From the NCBI GenBank assembly GCA_029168955.1, contig JAPDOI010001578.1:62001-126000 (forward strand): DNA of 64,000 nucleotides. Direction: 5' to 3'. Position numbers and translations under genes: made by a program. This stretch comes from Aplectana chamaeleonis (taxonomy: Eukaryota > Nematoda > Chromadorea > Rhabditida > Cosmocercidae). This document shows positions 54,882-64,000 of this stretch, in pieces. Within the stretch, counting starts at the first letter, position 1; each line of letters begins with the position of its first letter. The notes below the pieces were generated by a model. The model saw nothing but the letters and a program-made list of their open reading frames with translations. It searched no databases and was not told the DNA's origin.

Positions 54882-57800
54882 CTAGTGGGCCACTGTGATT
54901 TTCCTCAAAACCGTTTTCCTCTGGTTCTTAGGAACTAGAAGTGCCGCAGATCCATCCTCCAGTAGAATCTTTAGGTTACCTTCATTCAGGATGAAATCCG
55001 CAACCTTAAACCTTTTCTGAAGTCCTGGCAGTTTAACTTCCTTATCCACCTCATTTCTTTCTAATGCCTTTATCACTGGCCCATATTCACTGTCCTGCCG
55101 CAGTTCAGTCAACCATACCGAGTCCTTATGCGTAGAAATGCAACAAACTATATGCTCATCTCCCGCACCTATCTCTTTGACTTCCTCTGCATTTATCGGT
55201 ATACCTCGTGATAACGCATCCGCTACGGGATTTGCTTTACCCTTCACATACTCGATTTCTAGCCGATATTGTTGGATCTCTAAGGCCCACCTGAGTGCTC
55301 GACCAGAAACATTTGCGCGACGGAACAAAGCAGTTAGAGGTGCATGATCAGTTCTCGCAATGACCTTCATTCCATACACAAAGAAATGGAATTTCTTGAG
55401 CGCGAAAATCAAAGCTAGCGCCTCGAGGTCCGTAATGTGGTAGTTACTTTGCGCCTTAGACAAGCGTTTCGACACGAAGTAGATCGGATGAAGCATCTCA
55501 TCTTTTCCTTGCTGGCATAACACCGCGCCTAATCCTAGCTGCGAAGCGTCGGAATAGATTATGTATGGATTCTTGCCAGACTGCGCGCCCTCAATATCCG
55601 GCTGTGCTAGAACCGGCGTCGTAGTCAAAACCTCTTTGAGTGCAACGAACGCTCTTTCCTGTGCATCACCCCATTCCCATGACGTTTTTGTGCTCGTTAT
55701 AGAGAACAACGGACCAGCTATTTTAGAGAAATTCAGCACGAACTTCCTATAATAACTGCATAACCCGAGGAAGGTTCGCAGCTCAGCTAGGTTCGTCGGC
55801 CTGGGATACTCCTTGATTTTTGCCACTTTGTCGGGATCTACATGGACTCCACTACCGTCCAGTTCATGCCCTAGGAAAGCGACTCTATCCGCGAGTAGAA
55901 TGCATTTTTGCGGCTTAAGGCGTAGATTTGCTTTCAGCAGCGCTTGCATTACCAATTTCACGACCTCGTAGTGCCTTTTCTCTGATTCAGTTGCGATTAA
56001 GATGTCATCGATATACACGAAGACTTCTTTGTTTTTCAGGTCACGCAAAACTGAGTCCATTAGCCGTTGGAAAACAGCAGGCGACGTTGTCAATCCGAAA
56101 GGCAGAACGTTAAACTGAAATAAGCCTTCGGACGTCGTAAACGCGCTTTTTTCCTTCGCCGACTCGGCTAGGGGTATTTGCCAATAACCCGACGCCATGT
56201 CGAGCGTACTGAAGTATTTTTTACCTTGCAGGCTCTGTAACATGACATCTATCCCTGGTAAAGGATAGGCGTCATGCTTCGTACATTTGTTTAGCTGACG
56301 GTAATCAATACATACCCGGAGACTTCCATCCTTCTTCCGCACCAGGACCACCGGAGAAGCCCATGCAGAATTGGATTTTTCAATTATTCCTCTTTGTAAT
56401 AAAGCGTTTAATATGTCCTTAAACTCATCGCGAGCCCCTATTGGTACGGGTCTCGTTTTTTGTCGTATTGGTTTTGTGTCGCTTGTATCGATGTCATGAG
56501 CAACAAGAGAGGTTTGTGTAAGCTCACTATCTTCCACTGCAAAAACTTGATTGTAATGCTCAACAATCTCTTGCATTTCGTGCGATAGTTGCTTTCCTCC
56601 CTTTTTAGCTACCAACATCTCCAACAAGGTTCCCATGCGCCCTTCTTCAGATAAGGAATCCTTCCTACTGCATAGCAAGTCCGTGGGGTCTTCAGCCCGG
56701 TGTTCATTCCAGCTTACTTTCTCCCATTCTCCCACTTGCTGACCATTTCCAAACACTATAGGTTCATCCGACGTATTGACTACTGCCACCATAGCTGAAC
56801 CTTCCGTGTTGAATTTGCAGATACCACTAGCAATTTTTCCATCATTGGAATGAAATATCGCTTGCTGATCAGGTATACCGCCTTTGAGTTCCAGGCATTC
56901 GGTTTCTCCCGGCGCTACGTACACCCTTCCTGCTACAACCGCTAGTGATTTCTCACTGTTGCCGCAGTCCTGTGATATCTCTGGGATCCCTGACCCTAAA
57001 GAATTTTCTGCGTCTGAACCGATATCTGCGACATTCACCTCTGACGCCCTTAACGTCCGAGTTGCCTTACTGACGCAGTATCCCATTGCAGGCATAGCAT
57101 TTGTACCCAATATTAGCATATCATCCTTGTTCAAAGAGACATACATTTGTACAATTGCTTCCTGGTCATCAGTTTTGTCCGCAACCGTCACCTCTACCAC
57201 AGTTAAAAATTGCATGGGCCTTCCAGATGCATCAATGACGCTAATGGAATCCGACATGGGCAATTCTTTAACCTGGGTATCAATGTCAATTCCATTGTTG
57301 ACGGCTTGCTGCAAAATCCTGACAGGCAAAATTGAAACCTCTGATCCAGAATCTAGCAAGGCTTCTACCGTTTGACCCAATACGTCCACCTTTATTGTTG
57401 GTCGATCACCAATCAAGCGTGGAATCATTTGCGTACTAGCACTAGCTGTTCGATGAACTGACCTTACTGACTTGCATGCCTTTACTACACGTGCAGACAG
57501 CGACATTGGTTTTTGCGTGCCATTCCTTTGCGGTTTCTTACAGTCACGCGCTTTGTGTCCTACCTCTCCACAGTTGAAGCACTTGAAGTCCCGCGCTTTA
57601 ACCTCTTTAGGCTGTTCCGACTTTCCATTGGACGACTGCGGTTTCTCTTTGGATGCCGTGACACCCCTATCTTTACCACTGCCATACCTACCCTTATCGG
57701 GATACCTATTCTTTGGGTTGTCATGCACTCTGCTCCGCTGCATCAGGCGTCTCCTTTCTACCCGCATAGCAGCTTGCTTCAGCTTTTCATACATATCCGC

Positions 57801-57983
57801 ACCAGTTCCCTCTAAGATTTCTTGTAGGTTACAGGCCTCGTCCCAATGCACTAGCTGTTCATAAAGAAGGTCTGCTCTCACCACTGAAAGCGCCTCTTCT
57901 TCCAGCTCTGGGTAAGCCCTCCGCGTCAATTTCTCTAAATCTACGCAGAAATCAACCACGGATTGAGATTCGGCTTTTTGCAA
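54882..57983 (-). CDS. Gag C-terminus, protease, reverse transcriptase, RNase H
   Basis: Open for 1033 codons. Residues 1-85 are the end of the Gag capsid-like region (DFCVDLEKLTRRAYPE). A CCHC zinc knuckle (CFNCGEVGHKARDC) lies at about 135-148. The aspartic protease motif ALLDSGSEV is near 210. The RT follows with TLDMASGYWQIPL, LPFGLTTSPAVFQ and YIDDILI (catalytic Asp pair). RNase H follows with YSDASQLGLGAVL and RTDHAPL, and the tether with DALSRG. The order and YIDD are standard for Ty3/gypsy. The 5' end is set by a frame change from the upstream Gag frame near 57990, and the 3' end by another near 54900, both beside short homopolymer runs. The catalytic residues are all intact. Confidence 0.92.
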   Translation of the reverse strand: MQKAESQSVVDFCVDLEKLTRRAYPELEEEALSVVRADLLYEQLVHWDEACNLQEILEGTGADMYEKLKQAAMRVERRRLMQRSRVHDNPKNRYPDKGRYGSGKDRGVTASKEKPQSSNGKSEQPKEVKARDFKCFNCGEVGHKARDCKKPQRNGTQKPMSLSARVVKACKSVRSVHRTASASTQMIPRLIGDRPTIKVDVLGQTVEALLDSGSEVSILPVRILQQAVNNGIDIDTQVKELPMSDSISVIDASGRPMQFLTVVEVTVADKTDDQEAIVQMYVSLNKDDMLILGTNAMPAMGYCVSKATRTLRASEVNVADIGSDAENSLGSGIPEISQDCGNSEKSLAVVAGRVYVAPGETECLELKGGIPDQQAIFHSNDGKIASGICKFNTEGSAMVAVVNTSDEPIVFGNGQQVGEWEKVSWNEHRAEDPTDLLCSRKDSLSEEGRMGTLLEMLVAKKGGKQLSHEMQEIVEHYNQVFAVEDSELTQTSLVAHDIDTSDTKPIRQKTRPVPIGARDEFKDILNALLQRGIIEKSNSAWASPVVLVRKKDGSLRVCIDYRQLNKCTKHDAYPLPGIDVMLQSLQGKKYFSTLDMASGYWQIPLAESAKEKSAFTTSEGLFQFNVLPFGLTTSPAVFQRLMDSVLRDLKNKEVFVYIDDILIATESEKRHYEVVKLVMQALLKANLRLKPQKCILLADRVAFLGHELDGSGVHVDPDKVAKIKEYPRPTNLAELRTFLGLCSYYRKFVLNFSKIAGPLFSITSTKTSWEWGDAQERAFVALKEVLTTTPVLAQPDIEGAQSGKNPYIIYSDASQLGLGAVLCQQGKDEMLHPIYFVSKRLSKAQSNYHITDLEALALIFALKKFHFFVYGMKVIARTDHAPLTALFRRANVSGRALRWALEIQQYRLEIEYVKGKANPVADALSRGIPINAEEVKEIGAGDEHIVCCISTHKDSVWLTELRQDSEYGPVIKALERNEVDKEVKLPGLQKRFKVADFILNEGNLKILLEDGSAALLVPKNQRKTVLRKITVAH

Positions 57984-59174
57984 TTTGCGCAGGTTCCTAA
58001 TGCCACAACTTTCTTGTTACGATTTTCGGACCTACACAAATCAAACATAGCCTTGACTAGTACTCGGTATCCACACCTTTTCTTGTCTTTTGGAAGGGCA
58101 TCATACTGCGCTCTAGCTTTGCCTACCAGCTTAGCCTTAAACAGTGCACAGCGTTCACTATCCTCCCAATGTTTAGATGGGTACTTAAGTTCAAATGCTT
58201 CCTTGAAACTTTCAAACCCATAGTCTTTATCCCTACCGGAATAAACTTTGACCTCTGGGACAGCAGCGAACTTGAGATACTCACCCATCACAGTTTTTCG
58301 ATGCCTACGGGTTGTCCTACCCCCTGGGCTTCTTTCTCCCTCATTATCACTACCCGAGTTTAATGAAGAGTGAATTGACATACCCGGCTCTTGTGTCGTC
58401 CTGCTTGACGAAGCGCTCGAGGTCGACGTTCGAGATCCCCTCGTGTGCACCGGATTGGAGCAACCAATCTTTAATTGTCCAAAATTATCAAGCGCATTCG
58501 GCACATCTTCATGAATACCAGAGTTGTTACCTGGGAGTATCGGGGTCTCCCCTTGCCCATTGGACATCCGCTCTCGTTCCTCTAGCTCAGCAATGCGTCG
58601 CTTTTGGCTCTCGACTTGAGCCTCGAGTGCGGCCATCTTGGCGTCCTTCTCGTCCACAGCCTGAAATAGAGACCTCTCAGATTTCAATAGAGCTTTTACC
58701 CTCCGTTTGACCTCTTCAGGCTCACAAAGTAACTTCCTAGCTACTTTATTCAGACTTTTTCTTTCCTATTAGCTCTTCTAACCTCTCACTTAGGGCACCT
58801 GCTTCAACACATCCTAGGCACTCTGTCACTACACCTAGAGTGGCTGCATCAGCAAAAGTCTTTTCAATTCCTTTTGTCAACTTGCGCAAACCTCGCAATG
58901 TAAACGTCACCTCCTTCTCGAGTGCCGCCTCAATTTTATCCCTATTTGCATCACCAATTCGCAAATGTTTTGCCACCTGGCTGCGCAAATTTATTCGCAT
59001 GTGTTTCAGCGTATGTGTAATTTGCCGACATACCTCAACTCCATGCTCTGAAGCAGAGTCCGAGTAATCGTCCAGCAATGCGCTGACTTCCGCATGGTCC
59101 AATTCCATGACTTGATCAACATTATCCACACGGTCTGCCATATCGCCACAATCGGCTTTATCTGAAACAGACAT
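57941..59174 (-). CDS. Gag, N-terminal and central parts (two frames)
   Basis: The first frame 59174-58746 (142 codons) starts with MSVSDKADCGDMADRVD and is acidic then helical. A one-base shift at the AAAGAAAAAG run near 58755 leads into the second frame (ATG at 58687, 248 codons). This holds a coiled coil (AKMAALEAQVESQKRRIAEL), a Ser-rich linker, and the capsid-like segment AAVPEVKVYSGRDKDYGFES, then SEDSERCALFKAKLVGKA-type sequence. Gag forms the particle that packages the RNA. A second shift near 57990 continues into the pol frame. With both shifts ignored, Gag would be one ordinary long protein, so these look like indels rather than programmed frameshift sites. Confidence 0.8.
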
Positions 59175-59518
59175 GTTCTTTTGTGCTAGTCAACACACAC
59201 TGAAAATTGCGTGCGTTCACGATCTCAACACAATCTATGTGTAGCACAGGATTTCCCGTGGCTGTCCTGACTATTTGCTATGCCAACCCACGTTAGGTAC
59301 GCGTAGGCTGACCTCGCCAATAGGCAAGACACCACAGTATCAACAGCTGTCAAGAGCTGGTACTGCTGATTGATTGCCACCCGGTTAAGGGCCGACAGAA
59401 GAGTTTCAGATTGACACCCAATAAAGAGCCGACAATCCGAAGGAGAATCTTGACCAACCAAAATAGTCAGCCAATAGTCACAAATAAAATCGTAGAATTG
59501 TAAACCTCGCTTGGAGTT

Positions 59519-59537
59519 GATTTGGCTATGGCCCCCA
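59519..59537 (-). promoter_or_regulatory. primer-binding site
   Basis: Immediately inside the 5' LTR the coding strand reads TGGGGGCCATAGCC. Starting with TGG directly at the LTR edge is what a tRNA 3' CCA end would pair with. The first seven bases equal those of proline-tRNA-primed elements, but the match then fades, so the tRNA is uncertain. Confidence 0.6.
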
Positions 59538-60103
59538 AGTAAGGATGAGTGAGAGTGTGTGTGTGGTTACGGTTTCCAACCGCTGCGAGGTTCACAAAAG
59601 ACTAAGATAATATTTATGACTAGAAACTATATGCAATCAATCAGTAGAGGCAGCTATCAGGTATGATGATGTGGCGCAGATGACGATTTCCAGGGCGAGT
59701 GGTGCAGGATGTCGTTGAACGGCGGCGAGGTGAAGTTCCAAACGTCACGGCGAAATGCGATTCCAAAAGGTTGCAGCGGGTTAGGATGGCAAAGGCGCAC
59801 GTCTTCCAGCGACGATGCTAACCCGGGTGGAGGACCCTAAGACCCTAGAAGATCCAGAGGAAGGAAAAACAGGAGAACTGCCGATCTCTTCGCTCCACGG
59901 CCCCTCGTCCCCTTTTCTGTCCCGCGCAAACCGACCGCTTCCGGTTTGGAATGGCTCTGGCCGCAAATGCGGCGGCAATTCAAAATTTGACCCAATCCGT
60001 CCGTAGTGCACTTCGTGCACTCTTTCGTGACGTCTTTTTTTTTACGTTTGTGTTTTCAACTCTTTGTCTGTAACATTTTTCATTTTCATCCATACCAGCT
60101 ACA
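59538..60103 (-). repeat. 5' LTR (566 bp)
   Basis: Partner of 52291-52858. It should contain the element's promoter. No TATA box is obvious. Confidence 0.95.
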
Positions 60104-60107
60104 GGTC

Positions 60108-60620
60108 GTTAGCCATCGAATTCTTCCATCAAAATCGACTATTACACCGGCATTTATCCTATGATAGCCGTTCCGGCAAACAAAATCTTCCTCGTTTTCT
60201 GGTGGGCGCTGTACGCGGCACATTGTCCCGTCGATTATGCAGGTACACTTGGAAGACCGTACTTGCGTAAGAACTTTCGGCGCAGTTCTGCGCACTCCTG
60301 CTCATCTGGCCTGTGAAATGAATTGACTATCCCTCTTGTTTATGGCGCTCAGGAAAGCTACCAATGTGCGCGAAATAGTGGCCTGATGGCATCCAGCAAT
60401 TTTTGCAGCATCAGCCTGCATAACGTTCCTGCCCAGCAGGTGAATGCGAATTCCAACTTGATCCGCAATGGTAAGATCGCTAATACGCCCGGTGTTTGTC
60501 TCCATATCTGCACGCAGCATCTCACATATTCTGAAGAATGTGGGCCGCGTATCGTATGGACAGGTTCTATCGCGAAAAATGCTTTGCGACTTCTCTCCTG
60601 CATCTTCTCACCAAGTCCAG
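60108..60620 (-). pseudogene. PIF/Harbinger transposase, N-terminal half
   Basis: Minus strand. 60520-60302 reads a helix-turn-helix-like region (MQADAAKIAGCHQATISRTL). 60295-60108 reads CIIDGTMCRVQRPPENEED, FVCRNGYHRINAGVIVDFDG and RIRWLTT, the first catalytic Asp (IDGT) and neighbouring blocks of HARBI1-type transposases. A one-base shift lies just before IIDGT. The frame is cut by the LTR insertion and resumes at 52286 with the last residues shared through the GACC duplication. Such transposases act with a Myb-like partner, which was not identified here. Confidence 0.8.
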
Positions 60621-61039
60621 AGTGTTAACAATATCCATTTTGTTCCTATAAACTACTATGATACACATACGTATACTTTCAGAACAGCAAAACTCAGTCG
60701 CTTACCAGTGAAGTAGGCTAGTGCGCAAAAACACTCAAATTCCCTTAGAAATGGTAATCCACCTCACTTAAATAACGCGCCCCATTCCGAAAACGCGCTC
60801 CAATGCCACTCGGGGACCGTCTTCGGTCACTTACCACCCCACGACGGCGCGGCAGCCTCCGTCTCGCGCGATGGGTGCTGCGTCAGAGAAAGAGAGTCAG
60901 CGCGCAGAGACGGAGTGCGGCCAGCAGCCCGGCTGCCGAACGAGCCCGCCGCCAGCAGCTGGTCGACGTTATGGGTGCAAACGATTCTTCAGAGAGTTTG
61001 GTGGATGATTTCGTAAATGGTGTGACTTTCACGTGAGGG

Positions 61040-62110
61040 GCTGACATCAGTTGCTCTCATCGATTGGTCAACGTAGTTACCGGCAACTCACATCATTTCT
61101 CGTCTCAAACAAACAAAAAAAAATCTCGAACAATTTTGAGGCTGAGCTCCACAAAGTTCTGCAAAAGGGTGTCGCTTTTTGAACACCATTTGTTATTGCA
61201 AAAGAGCGAAAATAAAACTCCAAAAGTTCCAAGCGAGTGCGACCTTGACGACTTGGGACGACGACTTCGCTACAACTTTATGTAGATAGGTTGAATAGCT
61301 CTTGCTCATCTGCATTTCGTAGTTTTGATCCCAAGGGATGCTCGTGATACTCTTTGCTAGTTACGAGTTTACCGCGTTTCCTGGCAAGTATTTTAGATAA
61401 GTTCTCCACTTATAGTACGACTTGAGAAAAAATTCTCCTTTTTTCGTAACTCGAAGACTTGATTCATTCATTTAATCAGTGATACGGTCGTTTTGATTGA
61501 GTAAGGTGACCATATTTTATTTGAGCACTCATTCATTCCATGAACCTGAAACTTATATCGTTAATGGAAGCTAGGCCTCCGCAGTAGAAAATTAAGCACT
61601 CCGATTGTATGTAAATTAGTACTCAGGTTTATAGTAAAAATTATATAATATTGATTGTTTGTCCAGCAATGGTGTGCTCAGACTTTTCGGATGGAAAGCG
61701 ATAAAATTTCATAAAATAATTGTACGGGAAAGAGTTGATGTGTTATCGTGGACCTTTTTTCTACCCTCTCTCCATTTAATTATGTGATATTAGGTCAATT
61801 AGAGACTATCGAAGGCGACAAAATACAGACCTAGAGCGAACCGTGGTTTCCGTAAATAGATTATGGTTGGACCGTCTCTTCGCTTCTCCCTATGGCTTCT
61901 ACGGAAATATGAGGTCTCAGGCGATCGCGTTGCCCCACAGCACCGAAAAATATGGAAAATGGTTCAAATTAGAATGTCAACATAGCGAGGAACTCATATG
62001 ACGAAAAAGAAAAAAAGAGAAGATGAGGTAATCCTTTCAAAATTTCGTTGAAGTCTGGTTGGACGTGGGTACTACTTCAGGAAGTAAAGGGTTTCCGGCG
62101 GAGGCAGGCA
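61040..62110. other. no gene seen
   Basis: AT-rich sequence with short open frames only. The preceding GC-rich patch (60800-61030) is open on plus (LRSLTTPRRRGSLRLARWV) but unrecognised. It could be part of the Harbinger element. Confidence 0.4.
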
Positions 62111-62139
62111 GTGGGCAGTATACTTTTACATTTTCAGAT

Positions 62140-62405
62140 TTTTTTCGAATATTCGACTTTTCGAATAATTCGGGATTTTGGACTTTTCGAATATTCGACT
62201 TTTCGAATAATTCGGGAATTTGAACTTTTCGAATATTCGACTTTTCGAATAATTCGGGATTTGAAGCTTTTCGAATATTCGACTTTTCGAATAATTCGGG
62301 ATTTTGAACTTTTCGAATATTCGACTTTTCGAATAAAAAGTCGACTTTTTCAATCGACTGTCGAATGATTTTTCGAATTTTTTTCATTCGACTTTTCGAG
62401 TAGGT
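62140..62405. repeat. TTCGAATA-rich array 4
   Basis: About five 42-bp units of the CGAATATTCGACTTTTCGAA type. Both flanks (TATACTTTTACATTTTCAG on the left, AAAATATTTTGTCATTCCCA on the right) match the copy at 45030-45420, so the array is an internal part of a larger dispersed repeat. Confidence 0.9.
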
Positions 62406-62689
62406 CAAAATATTTTGTCATTCCCACTACTTTTCAGAAGAAAAGGTGTATTACTTCAGCTAGCATATTCTATCTTTTTTGGGATTGAACTTAACTTTCG
62501 AATAGGGAAGCAAACAAACTATTCACGGGACGGTTGGCTTTATCAAAAAAATATACGAATTATCAAGTTTGTGCGGCAAATAATGCAAACAACTGCTTCT
62601 CATTATTTAATTCCGATAGGAAGTAAGTACAAAACAATAACTCGGGCACCTGTTTCACAAATAGACTATTGAAACCCGCCGCCGTCTTA

Positions 62690-62825
62690 GGCGTCGTTTA
62701 TACTTCCGCCGCCGGGCGGCGCGGCGAAGTGCAATCCTACAATATCGATGACGCGGCGCGGCACGATCGATACTACAGAATTGCACTTCGCCGCACCGCT
62801 CGGCGGCGGGAGTACAAACGACCCC
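62690..62825. mobile_element. 136-bp Harbinger-type MITE
   Basis: Ends are GGCGTCGTTTATACT and, reversed, GGGGTCGTTTGTACT, with the arms continuing through CCGCCGCCG and GCGGCGAAGTGCAAT. TTA flanks both ends (62687-62689 and 62826-62828). A TTA duplication with GG-starting termini is typical of PIF/Harbinger elements. A transposase of that superfamily lies 2 kb away. Confidence 0.8.
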
Positions 62826-62829
62826 TTAG

Positions 62830-64000
62830 GCATCTTTCACAGTCCTCGCCGCAAGCGCGGCACGTGCGTGACGCGCTGGAAGCGCGGTGGACTAAGAAAG
62901 TTCTCACCGCGCGAGACGCGCGTGCCGCCCATTCAGCGCTGCCATAGCGGTACCACCCGAACAGCCACAACGTTTTCGCCATTTCAATCAATACTTCCTT
63001 CTCAGTTTAGGTCCACTCCAACATTGCAGACAGAGTTCACGATGAATATCGCACTCGAGTTCGACCCAAAAATGGGCTTCTTTGGTCGCGAGGTAACTAA
63101 TATTGAAAAAAAAACAGCCAAGGAAAACGTTCAGAATAAGCTAAAATAACGATTTCTAACGGACCGGGGTAGGTAGGCGCACTTGGATAGATTTCAAAGC
63201 CGTTTTTTATCGATTTGTGGCCCGTTTTCGCTGCTTTCTTCGACCATATCCCCTCCAGCATCTGCCAACTTGGTGTTCCGCACTAAAACCTCGAGAACGA
63301 GATTTATCGTGAACACTGCCTTTGAGAATTATGAGACTATCTTACGGTACCGTATACGCAAGTGCAAACCAGAAATTCCTGGGCATGTCACAGTTAAGGT
63401 CCATCTTTAACGCGCGCGGTGGCGCCGGAGATTTCATATCCTCTGTTTTCGAGTGTGATTTGGTTCCGTTCGTCGCGTGCGTCTGCGTGCGTTTGCTGCG
63501 TCTCCTTCTCCCCACAATTTCTCGCTGTCTCTACCCTCGCCCCGCACAAGCGCGCGAGGAAACAGAGTAAATCTGGCTCGGAACCAGAGGATAGTTGTTT
63601 CTCGCGCGTGCCACGCGGTGAGATGTTTCATAGTTCACCGCTCCTCCCGCGCGTGCCGCGTTCAGGCCTAGTGCAAACTTCGTCGCGGGTGCGAATGGGT
63701 CGCCGCAAAAACGACGGGGTCGTCGCGGGTGCAACGGGGTTACCGCGACAGAGAGTAATCAGGCTTTGTGCATACTTCGTCGCGTGTGCGACGGCGTCGC
63801 CGCAACAGAGAGTCCTCAGCGACATGATCGCCTGCAAATAGAGTTGACGCAATATTGCGCCCACTACCGAATGCACATATTATATTCTTGATAGAGTGCA
63901 CCTTCATCTCCTCTCAATGATAGGGCCTAATGTTCTGTAATCTAAAACAGGTTCATTTGTGGGTGCTTAACTTGGAGCTGGACTTTGTTTTCGTCCTGCC
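62830..64000. other. no gene; repeat fragments
   Basis: 63460-63590 shows the CGCTGTCTCTACCCTCGCCC block shared with 14730 and 40427. 63665-63830 has three loose tandem units beginning TTCGTCGCGGGTGCG or similar. Several GC-rich open frames occur but none has recognisable motifs. Confidence 0.4.

Larger units (their letters stand above)
52291..60103 (-). mobile_element. Ty3/gypsy LTR retrotransposon, nearly full length
   Basis: A 7.8-kb element transcribed leftwards. Its LTRs are 52291-52858 and 59538-60103. The host sequence GGTC is duplicated at 52287-52290 and 60104-60107. Order on the minus strand is 5' LTR, primer-binding site, Gag (59174-57941), Gag end/protease/RT/RNase H (57983-54882), integrase plus extension (54855-52987), 3' LTR. 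This gag-PR-RT-RH-IN order and the YIDD motif mark Ty3/gypsy. Three apparent frameshifts break the coding path. A clear polypurine tract before the 3' LTR was not seen: the coding strand there is pyrimidine-rich. Confidence 0.93.

Noticed and set aside
57985..58760. Programmed Gag-Pol frameshift sites
   Set aside because: One break is inside the Gag structural region and one is before its coiled coil, where programmed shifts make no sense. Single-base indels fit better.

Overview
This is repeat-rich eukaryotic DNA, most likely from a parasitic nematode of the strongylid (hookworm) type. The assignment is an inference. It rests on short introns with strong T-rich ...TTTCAG acceptors, RTE and jockey/CR1-type retrotransposon relics with nematode-like C-termini, and a Ty3/gypsy element. 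There are no operons, no Shine-Dalgarno context and no convincing tRNA, rRNA or CRISPR.

Layout. At 0.2-6.3 kb there are fragments of a minus-strand THAP-type zinc-finger gene. Its last six exons (1.53-3.36 kb) fit together in splice phase, and two degenerate jockey/CR1 copies separate them from a further THAP-like exon at 6.1 kb. At 6.66-6.97 kb is the end of a plus-strand gene. At 7-16.3 kb are inverted-repeat elements, a third jockey copy, a dead RTE element with a tail of AAGT units, and one weak host-exon candidate. At 17.1-17.8 kb are the last three phase-consistent exons of a minus-strand gene. At 18.2-19.5 kb is a ~215-bp tandem array, followed by a 136-bp AT tract and a CR1-like element ending in a TGAA repeat. 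At 22.5-23.2 kb are possible exons of a DUF829/TMEM53-like hydrolase. At 23.5-26.1 kb is a complex GCGACA-rich satellite. At 26.5-29 kb are two more gene ends.

From 30 to 47 kb the sequence is mostly transposon relics and foldback (inverted-repeat) elements, with a 42-bp GC-rich minisatellite at 43.2-43.6 kb and TTCGAA-rich arrays at 42.0, 44.8, 50.9 and 62.1 kb. A hAT-like element with a perfect 8-bp target duplication spans 47.7-50.5 kb and contains a jockey fragment.

The most intact element is a 7.8-kb Ty3/gypsy LTR retrotransposon (52.3-60.1 kb, minus strand) with nearly identical LTRs and a GGTC target duplication. It sits inside a PIF/Harbinger transposase reading frame, whose two halves lie on either side. 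Its integrase carries an unusual C-terminal extension of nearly 290 residues ending in a hydrophobic segment. Several apparent frameshifts, in the element and in host exons, look like single-base changes at short homopolymer runs. That raises the possibility of assembly error rather than decay.

The window is best read as nested insertions around a few host genes. Only gene 3' ends are visible, and no host gene is complete.
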